The position numbers and the translations under genes were made by a program. This document shows, piece by piece, positions 1 to 9,176 of a stretch of DNA of 64,000 nt (position 1 is the first letter of the stretch; each line of letters opens with the position of its first letter). The notes below the pieces were generated by a model that was given only the letters and a program-made list of their open reading frames with translations, had not been told where the DNA came from and made no database searches. Origin of the DNA: CAVRCT01 sp963719645 (GTDB lineage Bacteria > Pseudomonadota > Gammaproteobacteria > DSM-16500); contig CAVRCT010000006.1 of NCBI GenBank assembly GCA_963719645.1, positions 1-64,000 of the forward strand. Direction: 5' to 3'.

Positions 1-110
1 CCTTTCTTAAGCGCTCAGGATGACAGCTCTTTCTTAAGCGCTCAGGATGACAGCCCTTTCTTAAGCACTCAGGATGACAGCCCTTTCTTAAGCACTCACA
101 ATAACAACCT
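1..110. repeat. Tandem array of about four 27-bp units (H-family derivative)
   Basis: The unit CTTTCTTAAGCGCTCAGGAT followed by GACAGCC is repeated about four times with a G/A change (GCGCTC or GCACTC) and decays in the last copy. The unit equals the right end of the longer inverted repeats at 43328-43479 and 48787-48932. There are no spacers, so it is not a CRISPR array. Confidence 0.8.
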
Positions 111-158
111 TTTGATTACGACGAGTCGTTAAAAAGATGAATACAAAATAACACTCTT

Positions 159-617
159 ATGCTAAGACAATTAAACAAAAAAGATATCCCCGACCTGCTC
201 GTCATCGAACAAGCCACTCAAGAAGCGCCATGGATTGAGACAACGTTCACCCAATGTTTCGCAGCAGGTTATAATGTATGGGGACTCGAGCATCAACAAA
301 AAATCATCGCGTTTATCGTCATGTCTTCTACCAGTCTTGGAGAAAACCATATTTTAAATTTAGGTGTGTTACCTATGTTGCAACGACAAGGCCTAGGGAC
401 AACCTTATTAATGTTCGCATTGCAAGAAGCAAAAAATCGCAATCCAGCAAGCATCATGTACTTAGAAGTTCGTCGTTCCAATGTCAAAGCCATCAAGCTT
501 TATCATAAATTAGGATTTGTCCAAATCAGTGAGCGCAAAGGTTATTATCCAAGCAAAAAGGGTCGTGAAGATGCGTTGGTCTTAGCCAAAGATTTAGGCG
601 TTGAGCGTTCTCTTTAA
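159..617 (+). CDS. rimI: Ribosomal protein S18 N-terminal alanine acetyltransferase RimI
   Basis: This 152-residue protein is a GNAT N-acetyltransferase, the usual size for RimI, which acetylates the N-terminal alanine of ribosomal protein S18. The acetyl-CoA loop is visible as QRQGLGTTLL (about residues 74-83) after the beta strand ILNLGVLP. The C-terminal signature LEVRRSN..AIKLYHKLGF, then YYP and EDALVL, is typical of RimI rather than other GNATs. The ATG at 159 has no strong ribosome binding site but fits the family N terminus. It stands alone, with a tandem repeat upstream and an A-type palindromic element downstream. Confidence 0.9.
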   Translation: MLRQLNKKDIPDLLVIEQATQEAPWIETTFTQCFAAGYNVWGLEHQQKIIAFIVMSSTSLGENHILNLGVLPMLQRQGLGTTLLMFALQEAKNRNPASIMYLEVRRSNVKAIKLYHKLGFVQISERKGYYPSKKGREDALVLAKDLGVERSL

Positions 618-700
618 ACCCAGTAGAATACCTCGCTAAACACTAAACAAACTGAGTGCTCCAGCTCCCGAAAAAAGAGGGGGTAAGCATGGAATAAGAA

Positions 701-1096
701 TTTTTTTATACAAATCCCCCTTGTTCCCAATGGCACTAGCTTAAGAACGTCGTCCCGGAATTTACTGGCGCTTAATGAGCGCTTTTTGCGAATTTAGCGC
801 CAGTTAATGTCCGGGATCCATTTTGCTTAAAGCATATAAGTTAAAAGCAAGAGGGCGATAAATTGAAGATGGATCCCGGACATTAAGTAGCTCTAAACGA
901 GCAAAAGGCGCTCGTTAAGAGCTACTAAATTCCGGGACGACAGTTCTTAAGCTAGTGCCATTGCCCCTTGTTCCCCCTTTTTCAAAGTGGGAGACCTTCT
1001 GAACAGCTCTGTGTTTTAACAGTGAAAGCTGCTTAGAAGGTCTCCCACTTTGAAAAAGGGGGAACAAGGGGGATTTGTATAAAAAAATTAAATTTT
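701..1096. repeat. A-family palindromic element A1, interrupted by a B element
   Basis: Left arm TTTATACAAATCCCCCTTG and right arm ending GGGGGATTTGTATAAA frame an inner palindrome (CTTTTTCAAAGTGGGAGACC and its complement, about 985-1062). A 236-bp B element sits in the left arm at 728-963. The A element ends only about 27 bp before the prfC start codon, so it probably forms part of the prfC leader. Other A copies lie at 3814, 12756, 37333, 40016, 48637 and 59097, with fragments at 17515, 21851 and 43504. Confidence 0.85.
728..963. mobile_element. B1: 236-bp nested miniature inverted-repeat element
   Basis: The element begins CAATGGCACTAGCTTAAGAA and ends with the inverted version. Each arm carries its own hairpin (GGCGCT..AGCGCC on the left, AGCTCT..AGAGCT on the right). 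It is flanked by a perfect 11-bp direct repeat CCCCTTGTTCC (717-727 and 964-974) made from the A arm. It has no coding capacity. Identical-length copies lie at 40143-40378 and 59122-59357. Confidence 0.9.
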
Positions 1097-1122
1097 TCTC
1101 TGTAGATACTTATAAGAATCTT

Positions 1123-2703
1123 ATGACTGAACTCCACCCACAATTATCAAAACGACGTACGTTTGCCATTATTTCGCATCCAGATGCCGGTAAAACAACA
1201 CTCACCGAAAAATTATTATTATTCGGTGGCGCTATCCAATTAGCGGGCACCGTGAAAGGACGAAAAGCCTCGCGGCATGCCACTTCCGATTGGATGGAAT
1301 TAGAAAAACAACGCGGTATTTCCGTCACAACCTCCGTCATGCAATTCCCCTACAAATCACACATCATGAATTTGTTGGATACCCCCGGACACGCTGATTT
1401 CTCAGAAGATACTTATCGTACATTAACAGCAGTCGATTCAGCACTCATGGTCATTGATGCAGCGAAAGGCGTTGAAGAGCGTACCATTAAATTATTGGAT
1501 GTGTGCCGTTTGCGTCATACCCCGATTATTACTTTCATCAATAAAATGGATAGAGACAGTCGTGATGCCATTGACTTGCTGGATGAAATTGAAACCATCT
1601 TAAAAATTCGTTGCGCACCGATTACTTGGCCCATTGGCATGGGACGTGATTTCAAAGGCGTTTACCATTTGTATGAAGATGCGATTTATCTTTATGAGCC
1701 CGGCAAAAATGACATTCAGCAAGCGGGCAAGAAAATTCTCGGTATACACAATCCCGAATTGGATGCATTGTTAGGGGATACAGCAGCTGAATTGCGCATG
1801 AATGTTGAATTAGTCAAAGGCGCAAGTCACGAATTTAACCAAGCAGAATTTTTAGCCGGTCAATTGACGCCCGTTTTTTTTGGCTCAGCTTTGAATAATT
1901 TTGGTGTGCGTGAATTGCTGGATGCATTTGCTGAGTATGCACCCGCACCGGAATCTCGCGACACACACACTCGAAAAGTATTGCCCACTGAAGCACCCTT
2001 CTCAGGTTTTGTTTTTAAAATCCAAGCGAATATGGATCCTTCGCATCGTGATCGCATTGCTTTTTTACGCGTGTGTTCCGGTCATTACACCCAAGGAATG
2101 AAGATGTATCAAGTGGGTATTGAGCGCGAAGTCAAAATCAGTCAAGCGCTGACGTTTATGGCGTCCGATCGAGAGCATGTGAGTGAAGCATGGCCGGGCG
2201 ACATTATTGGTTTATATAATCACGGTACCATTCAAATCGGTGATACATTTACGGAAGGTGAAAAATTAAAATTTACTGGCATCCCTTATTTTGCGCCAGA
2301 ATTATTTCGCTTAGTGCGTTTGAAAGATCCTTTGAAATTGAAAGCTCTGCAAAAAGGGTTGAAGCAATTATGCGAAGAAGGTGCCACGCAGTTATTTCGA
2401 CCGTTGAATAGCAATCATTTAATTTTAGGTGCGGTCGGAATGCTGCAATTTGACGTAGTAGCGTATCGATTAAAACATGAATACAATGTCGATTGTGTTT
2501 ATGAGTCTGTTTCGGTTGCCACTGCCCGTTGGATTTACAGCCGCGATGCAAAAAAATTAGAAGATTTTAAAAATAAAGCATTTGATCAGTTGGCACTGGA
2601 TGGTAGTGATAATTTAACTTATTTAGCACCGACGCGCGTCAATTTAAATCTGATGATGGAGCGTTGGCCTGAGATCGAATTTAAAACCACGCGGGAGCAT
2701 TAA
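1123..2703 (+). CDS. prfC: Peptide chain release factor 3 (RF3)
   Basis: A GTPase of 526 residues that removes RF1/RF2 from the ribosome after termination. Visible motifs: G1 SHPDAGKTT (near residue 19), switch II DTPGHADFSEDTYR, G4 NKMDRD, and the RF3-specific C-terminal block ALDGSDNL...E.KTTREH, matching E. coli RF3 throughout. I place the start at ATG 1123 (MTELHPQLSKRRTFAIISHP) because this aligns with the E. coli N terminus. An upstream in-frame TTG at 1075 falls inside the A1 repeat and would add unrelated residues. prfB starts 3 bp after the stop, so the two release-factor genes probably form one operon. Confidence 0.96.
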   Translation: MTELHPQLSKRRTFAIISHPDAGKTTLTEKLLLFGGAIQLAGTVKGRKASRHATSDWMELEKQRGISVTTSVMQFPYKSHIMNLLDTPGHADFSEDTYRTLTAVDSALMVIDAAKGVEERTIKLLDVCRLRHTPIITFINKMDRDSRDAIDLLDEIETILKIRCAPITWPIGMGRDFKGVYHLYEDAIYLYEPGKNDIQQAGKKILGIHNPELDALLGDTAAELRMNVELVKGASHEFNQAEFLAGQLTPVFFGSALNNFGVRELLDAFAEYAPAPESRDTHTRKVLPTEAPFSGFVFKIQANMDPSHRDRIAFLRVCSGHYTQGMKMYQVGIEREVKISQALTFMASDREHVSEAWPGDIIGLYNHGTIQIGDTFTEGEKLKFTGIPYFAPELFRLVRLKDPLKLKALQKGLKQLCEEGATQLFRPLNSNHLILGAVGMLQFDVVAYRLKHEYNVDCVYESVSVATARWIYSRDAKKLEDFKNKAFDQLALDGSDNLTYLAPTRVNLNLMMERWPEIEFKTTREH

Positions 2704-2705
2704 CC

Positions 2706-3804
2706 GTGATTGAAGTAACATCTGTCTTACTCCGCATTAAAGATTTGTCCAAACGCTTAGAAGAAATTCGGAGGTATCTTTGACGTTGATACCAAAGCCG
2801 AACGTCTACAAGAAGTACAGCGTGAATTAGAAGATCCTGCCATTTGGAATAATCCTGAAAAAGCCCAAAATTTAGGTCGAGAACGTGTTCAATTAGAGCA
2901 AGTTGTGCAATCCATCAATGCGATTGGCAACACGTTGCAAGATGCGACAGAATTATTCGAGTTGGCTGCCAACGAAAACGATGAAGACTCGGCGGCATAT
3001 ATTATTAAAGAATTAGATCAAGCGACCCAAAAAATCGAACAACTCGAATTTCAACGGATGTTTTCGGGTGAAATGGATGCTAACTCTGCTTATATGGATG
3101 TTCAATCGGGTTCAGGCGGCACAGAGGCGCAAGATTGGGCAAATATCTTGTTGCGGATGTATTTGCGTTGGGGTGAGCGTCATGGTTTTCACGCGGAATT
3201 AATCGAAGCGTCTGCAGGCGATGTGGCAGGTATTAAAAGTGCGACCATCAAATTTACCGGATCGTATGCGTATGGTTGGTTGCGGACGGAAACCGGTGTG
3301 CATCGCTTAGTGCGGAAATCACCGTTTGATGCGAATCATAAACGCCACACCTCGTTTGCCTCCGTGTTTGTGTCACCTGAAATTGATGACAGTATTGAGG
3401 TGGATATCAATCCAGCGGATTTGCGCGTTGATACCTATCGCGCGAGTGGTGCAGGCGGTCAGCACGTTAACCGAACGGATTCAGCGATTCGGATTACGCA
3501 CATTCCTACCAACACGGTGGTGCAGTGTCAGTCAGACCGTTCGCAACATAAAAACCGGGCAACCGCGATGAGTCAATTGCGCGCGAAACTCTATGAACTC
3601 GAATTACGTAATCGACAGGCAAAACAGCAAGAATTGGAAGCGGGTAAATTAGAAATTACCTGGGGCAGTCAAATTCGTTCCTATGTGTTAGATATGTCAC
3701 GCATTAAGGATTTGCGCACGGGTGTTGAAATATCGAATACACAAGCAGTGTTAGACGGCGATTTGGATAAATTTATTGAAGCCAGTCTCTTGAGTGGGCT
3801 TTAA
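2706..3804 (+). CDS. prfB: Peptide chain release factor 2 (RF2), made by +1 programmed frameshift
   Basis: Starting at GTG 2706, codon 26 is an in-frame TGA (2781-2783). Reading resumes +1 at GAC 2782 to give a 365-residue RF2, the E. coli length. RF2 recognises UGA and UAA stop codons. The codon-recognition SPF tripeptide is in RKSPFD, and the catalytic GGQ is in RASGAGGQHVN. The residue four before GGQ is Ala, as in most bacteria, not the Thr of E. coli K-12. The 3-bp gap to prfC implies cotranscription. A caller that ignores the frameshift would report only an N-terminally truncated protein. Confidence 0.96.
2770..2785 (+). promoter_or_regulatory. prfB: prfB autoregulatory +1 frameshift site
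   Basis: The sequence CGGAGGTATCTTTGAC holds an internal Shine-Dalgarno-like GGAGG and the slippery CTT TGA C. This is the classical RF2 autoregulation site: low RF2 lets ribosomes pause at UGA and slip +1. Confidence 0.95.
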
Positions 3805-3813
3805 GGAAATTGC

Positions 3814-3949
3814 TTTTTATATAAATCCCCCTTGTTCCCCCTTTTTCAAAGTGGGAGACCTGCTAAGCAGCTTTCACTGTTAAGACACGGAGCTGCTTAG
3901 TAGGTCTCCCACTTTGAAAAAGGGGGAACAAGGGGGATTTATATAAAAT
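3814..3949. repeat. A-family palindromic element A2
   Basis: This is an intact, uninterrupted copy with inverted arms TATAAATCCCCCTTG and its complement, and an inner stem CCCACTTTGAAAAAGGGGGA with its partner. It fills most of the prfB-lysS gap. The strong stem could act as a bidirectional transcript end, but no U-tract proves it. Confidence 0.8.
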
Positions 3950-4051
3950 AATTCAGATAAATTTTTCTCAGTCTTAGTCAATAACACAGAGTGGAAGATA
4001 GGAATAAGCCGCTTTTTATGGTTAAATAACGAAAAAGTGAGAGAGGAAGCC

Positions 4052-5558
4052 ATGTCACAGTCAGAACAAACCACGTTGGATACGAATGAACTCATCGCTC
4101 AACGACGGGCGAAATTAGCGGATTTGCGTGCTGCGGGTAATGCGTATCCCAATACGTTTCGCCGCGATGCGTATGCCGCGAAATTGCATGAGAAATATCA
4201 GGCAAAAACAGAACCGGAATTAGAGGCTGAGCCGATTGAAGTGAACGTGGCGGGTCGGATTATGACGCGGCGTTTAATGGGCAAAGCTAGCTTTGTGCAT
4301 TTGCAAGATATGACGGGCAAAATTCAATTGTACATTCGACAAGATGAAATTTCTGCAGAGCAATATGATGCATTTTTGCAATGGGACATTGGCGATATCA
4401 TTGGCGTCACGGGTAAATTATTTAAAACCAAAACGGGTGAATTATCGGTTCGGACAAAACAGATTGAATTGTTGACGAAATCATTGCATCCACTGCCCGA
4501 TAAATACCATGGTTTGACCGATCAAGAATTGCGTTATCGTCAGCGTTATTTGGATTTATTGATGAATGATGAAACGCGCAAAACGTTTTTAATTCGTTCT
4601 CAAATCGTGGATGGCATTCGCCAATTTTTAAAAGACCGTGATTTTCTGGAAGTCGAAACGCCGATGATGCAAGTGTTGCCGGGTGGCGCCGCAGCGAAAC
4701 CATTTGTGACGCATCATAATGTATTAGACATGCCGCTTTTTTTGCGAATTGCGCCTGAGCTTTATTTGAAGCGATTAGTGGTGGGTGGTTTTGAGCGCGT
4801 GTTTGAAATCAACCGTAATTTTAGAAATGAAGGATTGTCGACGCGTCATAATCCTGAATTTACCATGTTAGAGTTTTACCAAGCGTATGCCGATTATCAT
4901 GATTTAATGAATTTGACTGAAGAATTGCTGCGCTATCTGGCCAACCATACATTAAATACAACGACGCTGACCTATCAAGATTACACCTTTGATTTTTCCC
5001 AGCCGTTTGTGCGGATGACATTGTTTAATGCGATTTTGCATTTTAATCCCAGCTTAACGGCAGCCGATATTAATGAGTTAGCCGCTGCGCAAAAGACGGC
5101 GCACAAGTTAGACATTCCGCTGCATGAGAATTACGGCTTAGGCAAAATTCAGGTAGAAATTTTTGAGAAGACAGTCGAACAGAAATTAATTCAACCGACT
5201 TTTATTACCGAGTATCCGGCTGAGGTGTCACCCTTGGCGCGTTTAAATGACGCGAATCCTTTTATCACGGACCGATTTGAAATGTTTATTGGCGGTCGTG
5301 AAATTGCGAATGGATTTTCTGAGTTAAATGATGCGGATGATCAAGCAGAACGTTTTCGTAAACAAGTTGAAGATAAAGAAGCGGGTGATGAAGAAGCGAT
5401 GCCGTTATGATCAAGATTACATTACCGCATTAGAATATGGATTGCCGCCGACGGCGGGTGAGGGGATTGGTATTGATCGACTGGTGATGTTATTTACGAA
5501 TTCGCCGTCAATCCGGGATGTGATTTTATTTCCGCATATGCGACCTGTTAATAAATAA
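4052..5558 (+). CDS. lysS: Lysyl-tRNA synthetase (class II), interrupted by a one-base frameshift
   Basis: The first frame (4052-5410) encodes the N-terminal OB-fold and most of the class II catalytic core: motif 2 FRNEG, and MLEFYQAYADY. It ends early at TGA 5408-5410 after EEAMPL. The +1 frame continues without a gap as YDQDYITALEYGLPPTAGEGIGIDRLVML to 5558, which is the missing motif 3. Dropping one C of the CC at 5402-5403 restores a 501-residue protein of normal length. The ATG at 4052 has a good GAGAGAGG ribosome binding site, whereas the GTG at 4037 does not. LysRS is essential, so either the base is a sequencing error, a second lysRS exists elsewhere, or the gene has just been lost. 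Confidence 0.9.
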
Positions 5559-5579
5559 TTTTTTCTTAAACAAATAACA

Positions 5580-6116
5580 ATGAAAAGCAAAAAAGTTAAA
5601 GTAGGTTTTACGTTAATCGAATTACTGATCACCCTTGCAATTATCGTAATCACTAGTCTATTTGTTCTACCGCAAATAATGCTTTTTTGGCAAAGAGCCG
5701 TTGCAACATCCATTGAAAATGAATTACAGCGCACGATTGATTTTGCCCGTATCAATGCATTGAGCTCGGGTGAAACAACTCGGTTGTGTGCCAGTCGTGA
5801 TGGAAAAACGTGTTCTACTGGTTGGCAAACGCGTTTTATTTTATTGGCTGGAAAAAAAGTGTTGTACACATCACCGCGTTTCTCTGCACAAGGGGTAATG
5901 CATTGGCGGAGTTTTCCGCACAATTCACCGTTTCTTGATTTTTCAGCGGAGCCTGGATTTATCTGGCAAAACGGAATGTTTTGGTATTGTGTCAATCGAC
6001 AGGTTAATCCACTGTGGGCATTGGCAGTGAATAAAGTGGGGGGTGTGAAAACGTTGTTGTCCGATTCGGCTGGACAGATTTTTGATGCGAAAAGTAAGAG
6101 GGTGTTATGTGACTGA
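5580..6116 (+). CDS. FimT/GspH-like pseudopilin
   Basis: A 178-residue protein with a type IV pilin N terminus: a short basic leader, the prepilin peptidase site G/FTLIELL (residues 9-16), and a hydrophobic helix to about residue 35. The rest resembles the FimT/GspH minor pseudopilin fold (TRLCASRDGKTCSTGWQ). Such proteins prime type IV pilus or type II secretion pseudopilus assembly at the inner membrane. No other pilus gene is nearby, so it is an orphan gene here. The stop codon overlaps the start of a C-family palindrome at 6113. Confidence 0.8.
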   Translation: MKSKKVKVGFTLIELLITLAIIVITSLFVLPQIMLFWQRAVATSIENELQRTIDFARINALSSGETTRLCASRDGKTCSTGWQTRFILLAGKKVLYTSPRFSAQGVMHWRSFPHNSPFLDFSAEPGFIWQNGMFWYCVNRQVNPLWALAVNKVGGVKTLLSDSAGQIFDAKSKRVLCD

Positions 6117-6200
6117 GCCGCGACCGTCAGGGAGCGTCACCTGCCATGAATTGACTTTATGCGAAAATAGAATCGTCGGTGATCGCTCCCTGACGGTCAT
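6113..6200. repeat. C-family palindromic repeat C1
   Basis: The arms GACCGTCAGGGAGCG and CGCTCCCTGACGGTC form an inverted repeat. A longer copy with the same arms lies at 48490-48601. The left edge overlaps the stop codon of the pseudopilin gene. Confidence 0.75.
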
Positions 6201-6252
6201 ATCTTTATACATAACTTTAATGACTGCTGCTTAGAATGTCTTCCCCGCAAGG

Positions 6253-6541
6253 CTGACGGATCGACAAAAATTCCACCCATGCGTCGTCCTGAAAAATCTT
6301 ACGCCCAAATCTTTTGACCGCAGTTATCGCAGTAGCGCGTAAGATTTATTCAGGATCCACGAACGAAGAACTGATTCTGGAATTTATATGGATCGATGAT
6401 ACTCAAGTGGATCCTGAATAAATATTCCGTGCGAGTACCGTCGCTACGGTTAAAATACGTTGACGTCATATTTTTCAGGACGACGCATGGGTGGAATTTG
6501 CGTCGATCCGTCAGGAACAAGGGGGATTTGTATAAAAAGCA
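6253..6541. mobile_element. D1: 262-bp palindromic element with an A-type right end
   Basis: The D core (6253-6514) begins CTGACGGATCGAC and ends with the complement. Each arm has an internal hairpin bounded by CGTCCTGAAAAAT and ATTCAGGATCC. It is followed by an A-family right end (GAACAAGGGGGATTTGTATAA). Cores of the same 262-bp length lie at 17608-17869 (inverted) and 37352-37613. Apparent short reading frames in it are by-products of the palindrome. Confidence 0.85.
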
Positions 6542-6561
6542 ATATTCCGAAGACACGCGCC

Positions 6562-7578
6562 TCAAGCAAACTCATTTAACACCCGTTGTATTTTCTGCGC
6601 CACCATCTCCCAAGAAAATAATGTCACGCGTTTCAATCCGCTCTGAACCAGTGTATGACGTAACGCAGCATCTTCAATTAATTTCGTGATCCCTGTTGCA
6701 ATCGCCTCTGTGCTGAGAGGATCCACTAACAATGCTGCTTCACCCGCCACCTCTGGCAAGGATGTTGTATTGGAGGTTAAAACAGGCGTGCCACACGCCA
6801 TTGCTTCAATCACGGGTAAACCAAATCCTTCGTAGAGCGACGGAAAAACCAGCGCCGTTGCGCCACGATAAAATTCTTGTAATGTCTCATCGTCTAACAC
6901 ATTACAAAATAACACACGCTGCTCTAAGCGATTTTTTAAAATGTACTCAGCAAGATTTTTTGTTTTTGTCCCGGTTAAAATCAAGCGAAAATCATGCGGG
7001 ATACGTGCTTGCAGAAACGCCTGAATCAAACGCTCAATATTTTTGTGCGGTTTCGTATTGCCAACGTGTAATAAATACGGGAAACCGGGCGCATAGTGTT
7101 TGCCAGCAGGCGTCAATTGATCACTCACACCATTACTAACAACGACCACACGCTCCTCAGGAATATTTGCCCACTGCACAATCGTTTTTTTCGAGTAGTC
7201 AGAAACCGTAATGATTTTATGCGCACGTTGCACAGCAGGTTTAATCAAGCATCGATAATAAGCTTGCTTTAACCATTTTGCATTGCCCGGAAAGGTTAAA
7301 TGAATTAAATCATGAACCGTAAGCACATAAGGAAGAGAAGAACACAGTACCGGATTAAAGCCAGGCGTATAAAAGACACGATATTTTTTTTTAGCGTGTT
7401 GTAAGGCGCGCATTTGCCAAAAAATATTTGGCAAACTTAATGGTCTAGGTCCCTGCGTAAAAACATCGGTATGGTGCAGACGCGATAACACTTCTCTGGA
7501 AAATCGCCCAATACCATTAGACCCTGACCAGCGGCCATCGGCGAGAATAAAGGGGTTATTGCCAGCATTGATTTCCAT
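6562..7578 (-). CDS. GT4-family glycosyltransferase
   Basis: A 338-residue GT-B glycosyltransferase. The C-terminal donor domain shows the GT4 block PYLLHVGNTKPHKN, then FPSLYEGFGLPVIEAMACGTPV, which contains the E-x7-E sugar-nucleotide motif, and TSLPEVAGEAALLVDP. The N-terminal half has YVLTVHDLIH and the hinge region KIITVSDYSKK. Proteins of this type add mannose or similar sugars to LPS or exopolysaccharide. The substrate cannot be read from sequence. It starts 22 bp after wrbA on the same strand, so it is probably the last gene of an SDR-wrbA-GT4 operon. Confidence 0.85.
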   Translation of the reverse strand: MEINAGNNPFILADGRWSGSNGIGRFSREVLSRLHHTDVFTQGPRPLSLPNIFWQMRALQHAKKKYRVFYTPGFNPVLCSSLPYVLTVHDLIHLTFPGNAKWLKQAYYRCLIKPAVQRAHKIITVSDYSKKTIVQWANIPEERVVVVSNGVSDQLTPAGKHYAPGFPYLLHVGNTKPHKNIERLIQAFLQARIPHDFRLILTGTKTKNLAEYILKNRLEQRVLFCNVLDDETLQEFYRGATALVFPSLYEGFGLPVIEAMACGTPVLTSNTTSLPEVAGEAALLVDPLSTEAIATGITKLIEDAALRHTLVQSGLKRVTLFSWEMVAQKIQRVLNEFA

Positions 7579-7600
7579 GGTTCGATTCCAAGGATGTTTT

Positions 7601-8203
7601 TTAAACGTTTAATTTCAGCGTGATTTCCGCTAACCGTTTTCCTATCGCAAAACACAGTCGTTGTTCTTCATCACTCACGGAATTTTTGCCATCTGCACCC
7701 GTGACATGGGTTGCGCCATAGGGTGTTCCGCCGGATCGCGTGGTATTTAAATCCGCTTCGGTGTAGGGAATGCCCATTACGATAAAGCCCAAGTGGAATA
7801 AAGGTATCATCATGCTCATCAAGGTGGTTTCTTGTCCGCCGTGCAAACTGGCGCTTGCGCTAAAAACAGTAGCAGGTTTATTCACCGTGTTGCCTGATAA
7901 CCACACGGTGCTCAGGGTATCAATAAAATGTTTCATCGGCGCTGCCATATTGCCAAAACGAGTTGGACTGCCGAGTGCTAATCCATCGCATTCTTTTATA
8001 TCGTCTATGGTAGCGTAGGGTGCGCCACTGTCTGGAATTTGCGGTTCAGTCGCTTCAGTGTTAGGAGACACAGAGGGCACTGTACGTAGACGTGCCGAAG
8101 CCCCATCAACGGATTCAATTCCGCGTGCAATATAGTGAGCCATTTGTTTGACGGCACCATAACGACTGTAATAAAGCACCAGCAGGGTTACTGATTTTTT
8201 CAC
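7601..8203 (-). CDS. wrbA: NAD(P)H:quinone oxidoreductase WrbA (flavodoxin-like)
   Basis: A 200-residue FMN protein that performs two-electron quinone reduction, protecting against semiquinone radicals. It shows the FMN phosphate loop region LYYSRYGAVKQMA, the family signature LALGSPTRFGNMAAPMKHF, then SLHGGQETTL and GGTPYGATHVTG near the C terminus. The length equals E. coli WrbA. Its ATG overlaps the stop of the upstream SDR gene by 4 bp, indicating translational coupling. Confidence 0.93.
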   Translation of the reverse strand: MKKSVTLLVLYYSRYGAVKQMAHYIARGIESVDGASARLRTVPSVSPNTEATEPQIPDSGAPYATIDDIKECDGLALGSPTRFGNMAAPMKHFIDTLSTVWLSGNTVNKPATVFSASASLHGGQETTLMSMMIPLFHLGFIVMGIPYTEADLNTTRSGGTPYGATHVTGADGKNSVSDEEQRLCFAIGKRLAEITLKLNV

Positions 8204-9042
8204 ATTTCACCTCGATTAATTCGTTCCATGACCGCATCTAACCACGCATCGGGAAGTAACCGACGTAACCAGGCAAAGAGATGCGCGGAATAAGTGACGT
8301 AATAATGCGCTTTTGGTTTTTGACTCTCAAGCGCTTTGATTAATTCTTTGACCACGGCCTCAGGGCCTTGGGTGAAACGTCGTTCACTCGCCGACACGGT
8401 AAAAAAATGTTTTTCCATTTTATCGTACACTGCGCGGTGTTCGCTGGGTTTTTTGGCTAAGTGGTCTTGATAATGATTCAGGGCTTTTTTGCGTAAATCG
8501 CTGCGAATGGGTCCGGGTACAATTGCTGAAACAAAAATGGGGGTGTTATGTAATTCTTGTCGTAGTGTATTGGTGAATCCTTCTAATGCAAATTTCGATG
8601 CATTGTAAGCGCCGCGATAAGGCATGGCGACGAGCCCTAAAATAGATGTATTTTGAATAATCCGGCCGTGGCCTTGTTTGCGCATGATGGGAATAACGGC
8701 ATTGGTTAATTCCATCGGGCCAAATACATTGGTTTCAAATTGTTTGCGCATGGCATCGCGGGAGAGGTCTTCAACGGCGCCGGCTTGGGCGTAACCGGCA
8801 TTATTAAACAAGGCATCCAAGGTGCCGCCGGTTTGATTTAATATGGCGGTTAAGGCTGTTTGGATGGATTTGGAATCGTTGATATCCAATTGGAGGCTTT
8901 CGAGCCCCATTGCTTTTAATTTTTCAACATCGGCAACGGTGCGGGTTGTGGCAAAGACCCGGTAGTTGCGTTGTTTTAAGAAAGTCGCGGCGGCGAGTCC
9001 GATGCCGCTTGAGCAACCGGTGATTAAAATGGTTTTGGTCAT
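8200..9042 (-). CDS. Short-chain dehydrogenase/reductase (SDR) family oxidoreductase
   Basis: A 280-residue classical SDR. The NAD(P)-binding TGCSSGIG lies at residues 9-16. NNAG follows at about residue 86, the catalytic Ser is in NTSILG, and Tyr/Lys are in YNASK. The C-terminal extension PRLL-like segment (HYYVTYSAHLFAWLRRLLPD) suggests membrane association, as in retinol-dehydrogenase-like SDRs. The substrate is unknown. It is the first gene of a minus-strand operon with wrbA and the GT4 gene, divergent from fmdB. Confidence 0.85.
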   Translation of the reverse strand: MTKTILITGCSSGIGLAAATFLKQRNYRVFATTRTVADVEKLKAMGLESLQLDINDSKSIQTALTAILNQTGGTLDALFNNAGYAQAGAVEDLSRDAMRKQFETNVFGPMELTNAVIPIMRKQGHGRIIQNTSILGLVAMPYRGAYNASKFALEGFTNTLRQELHNTPIFVSAIVPGPIRSDLRKKALNHYQDHLAKKPSEHRAVYDKMEKHFFTVSASERRFTQGPEAVVKELIKALESQKPKAHYYVTYSAHLFAWLRRLLPDAWLDAVMERINRGEM

Positions 9043-9176
9043 GAGTGTTCCTGGGCTTCAATTCACTAAGGCGACCATCGTACTGCAATCAGAAAGAGCT
9101 GTCATCCGGAGCGGTGAAATCAGGGGTGTTGCCTTTGCCAATTCCTTGCTAAAATACCCTCTTTTTGAGAGTCACT

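Noticed and set aside
1..110. Short regular repeats that might be a CRISPR array
   Set aside because: Units are directly adjacent without spacers and equal the end of the H palindrome.
1075..1122. TTG start for prfC inside the A1 repeat
   Set aside because: Adds 16 residues without counterpart in RF3; ATG 1123 matches the family.
5417..5995. A 192-codon minus-strand frame over the end of lysS and the pseudopilin gene
   Set aside because: It is antisense to two well-supported genes and has no recognisable protein similarity.
9129..9155. Promoter TTGCCT/TAAAAT for fmdB
   Set aside because: The 15-bp spacer is short and the boxes are weak; not enough to call.
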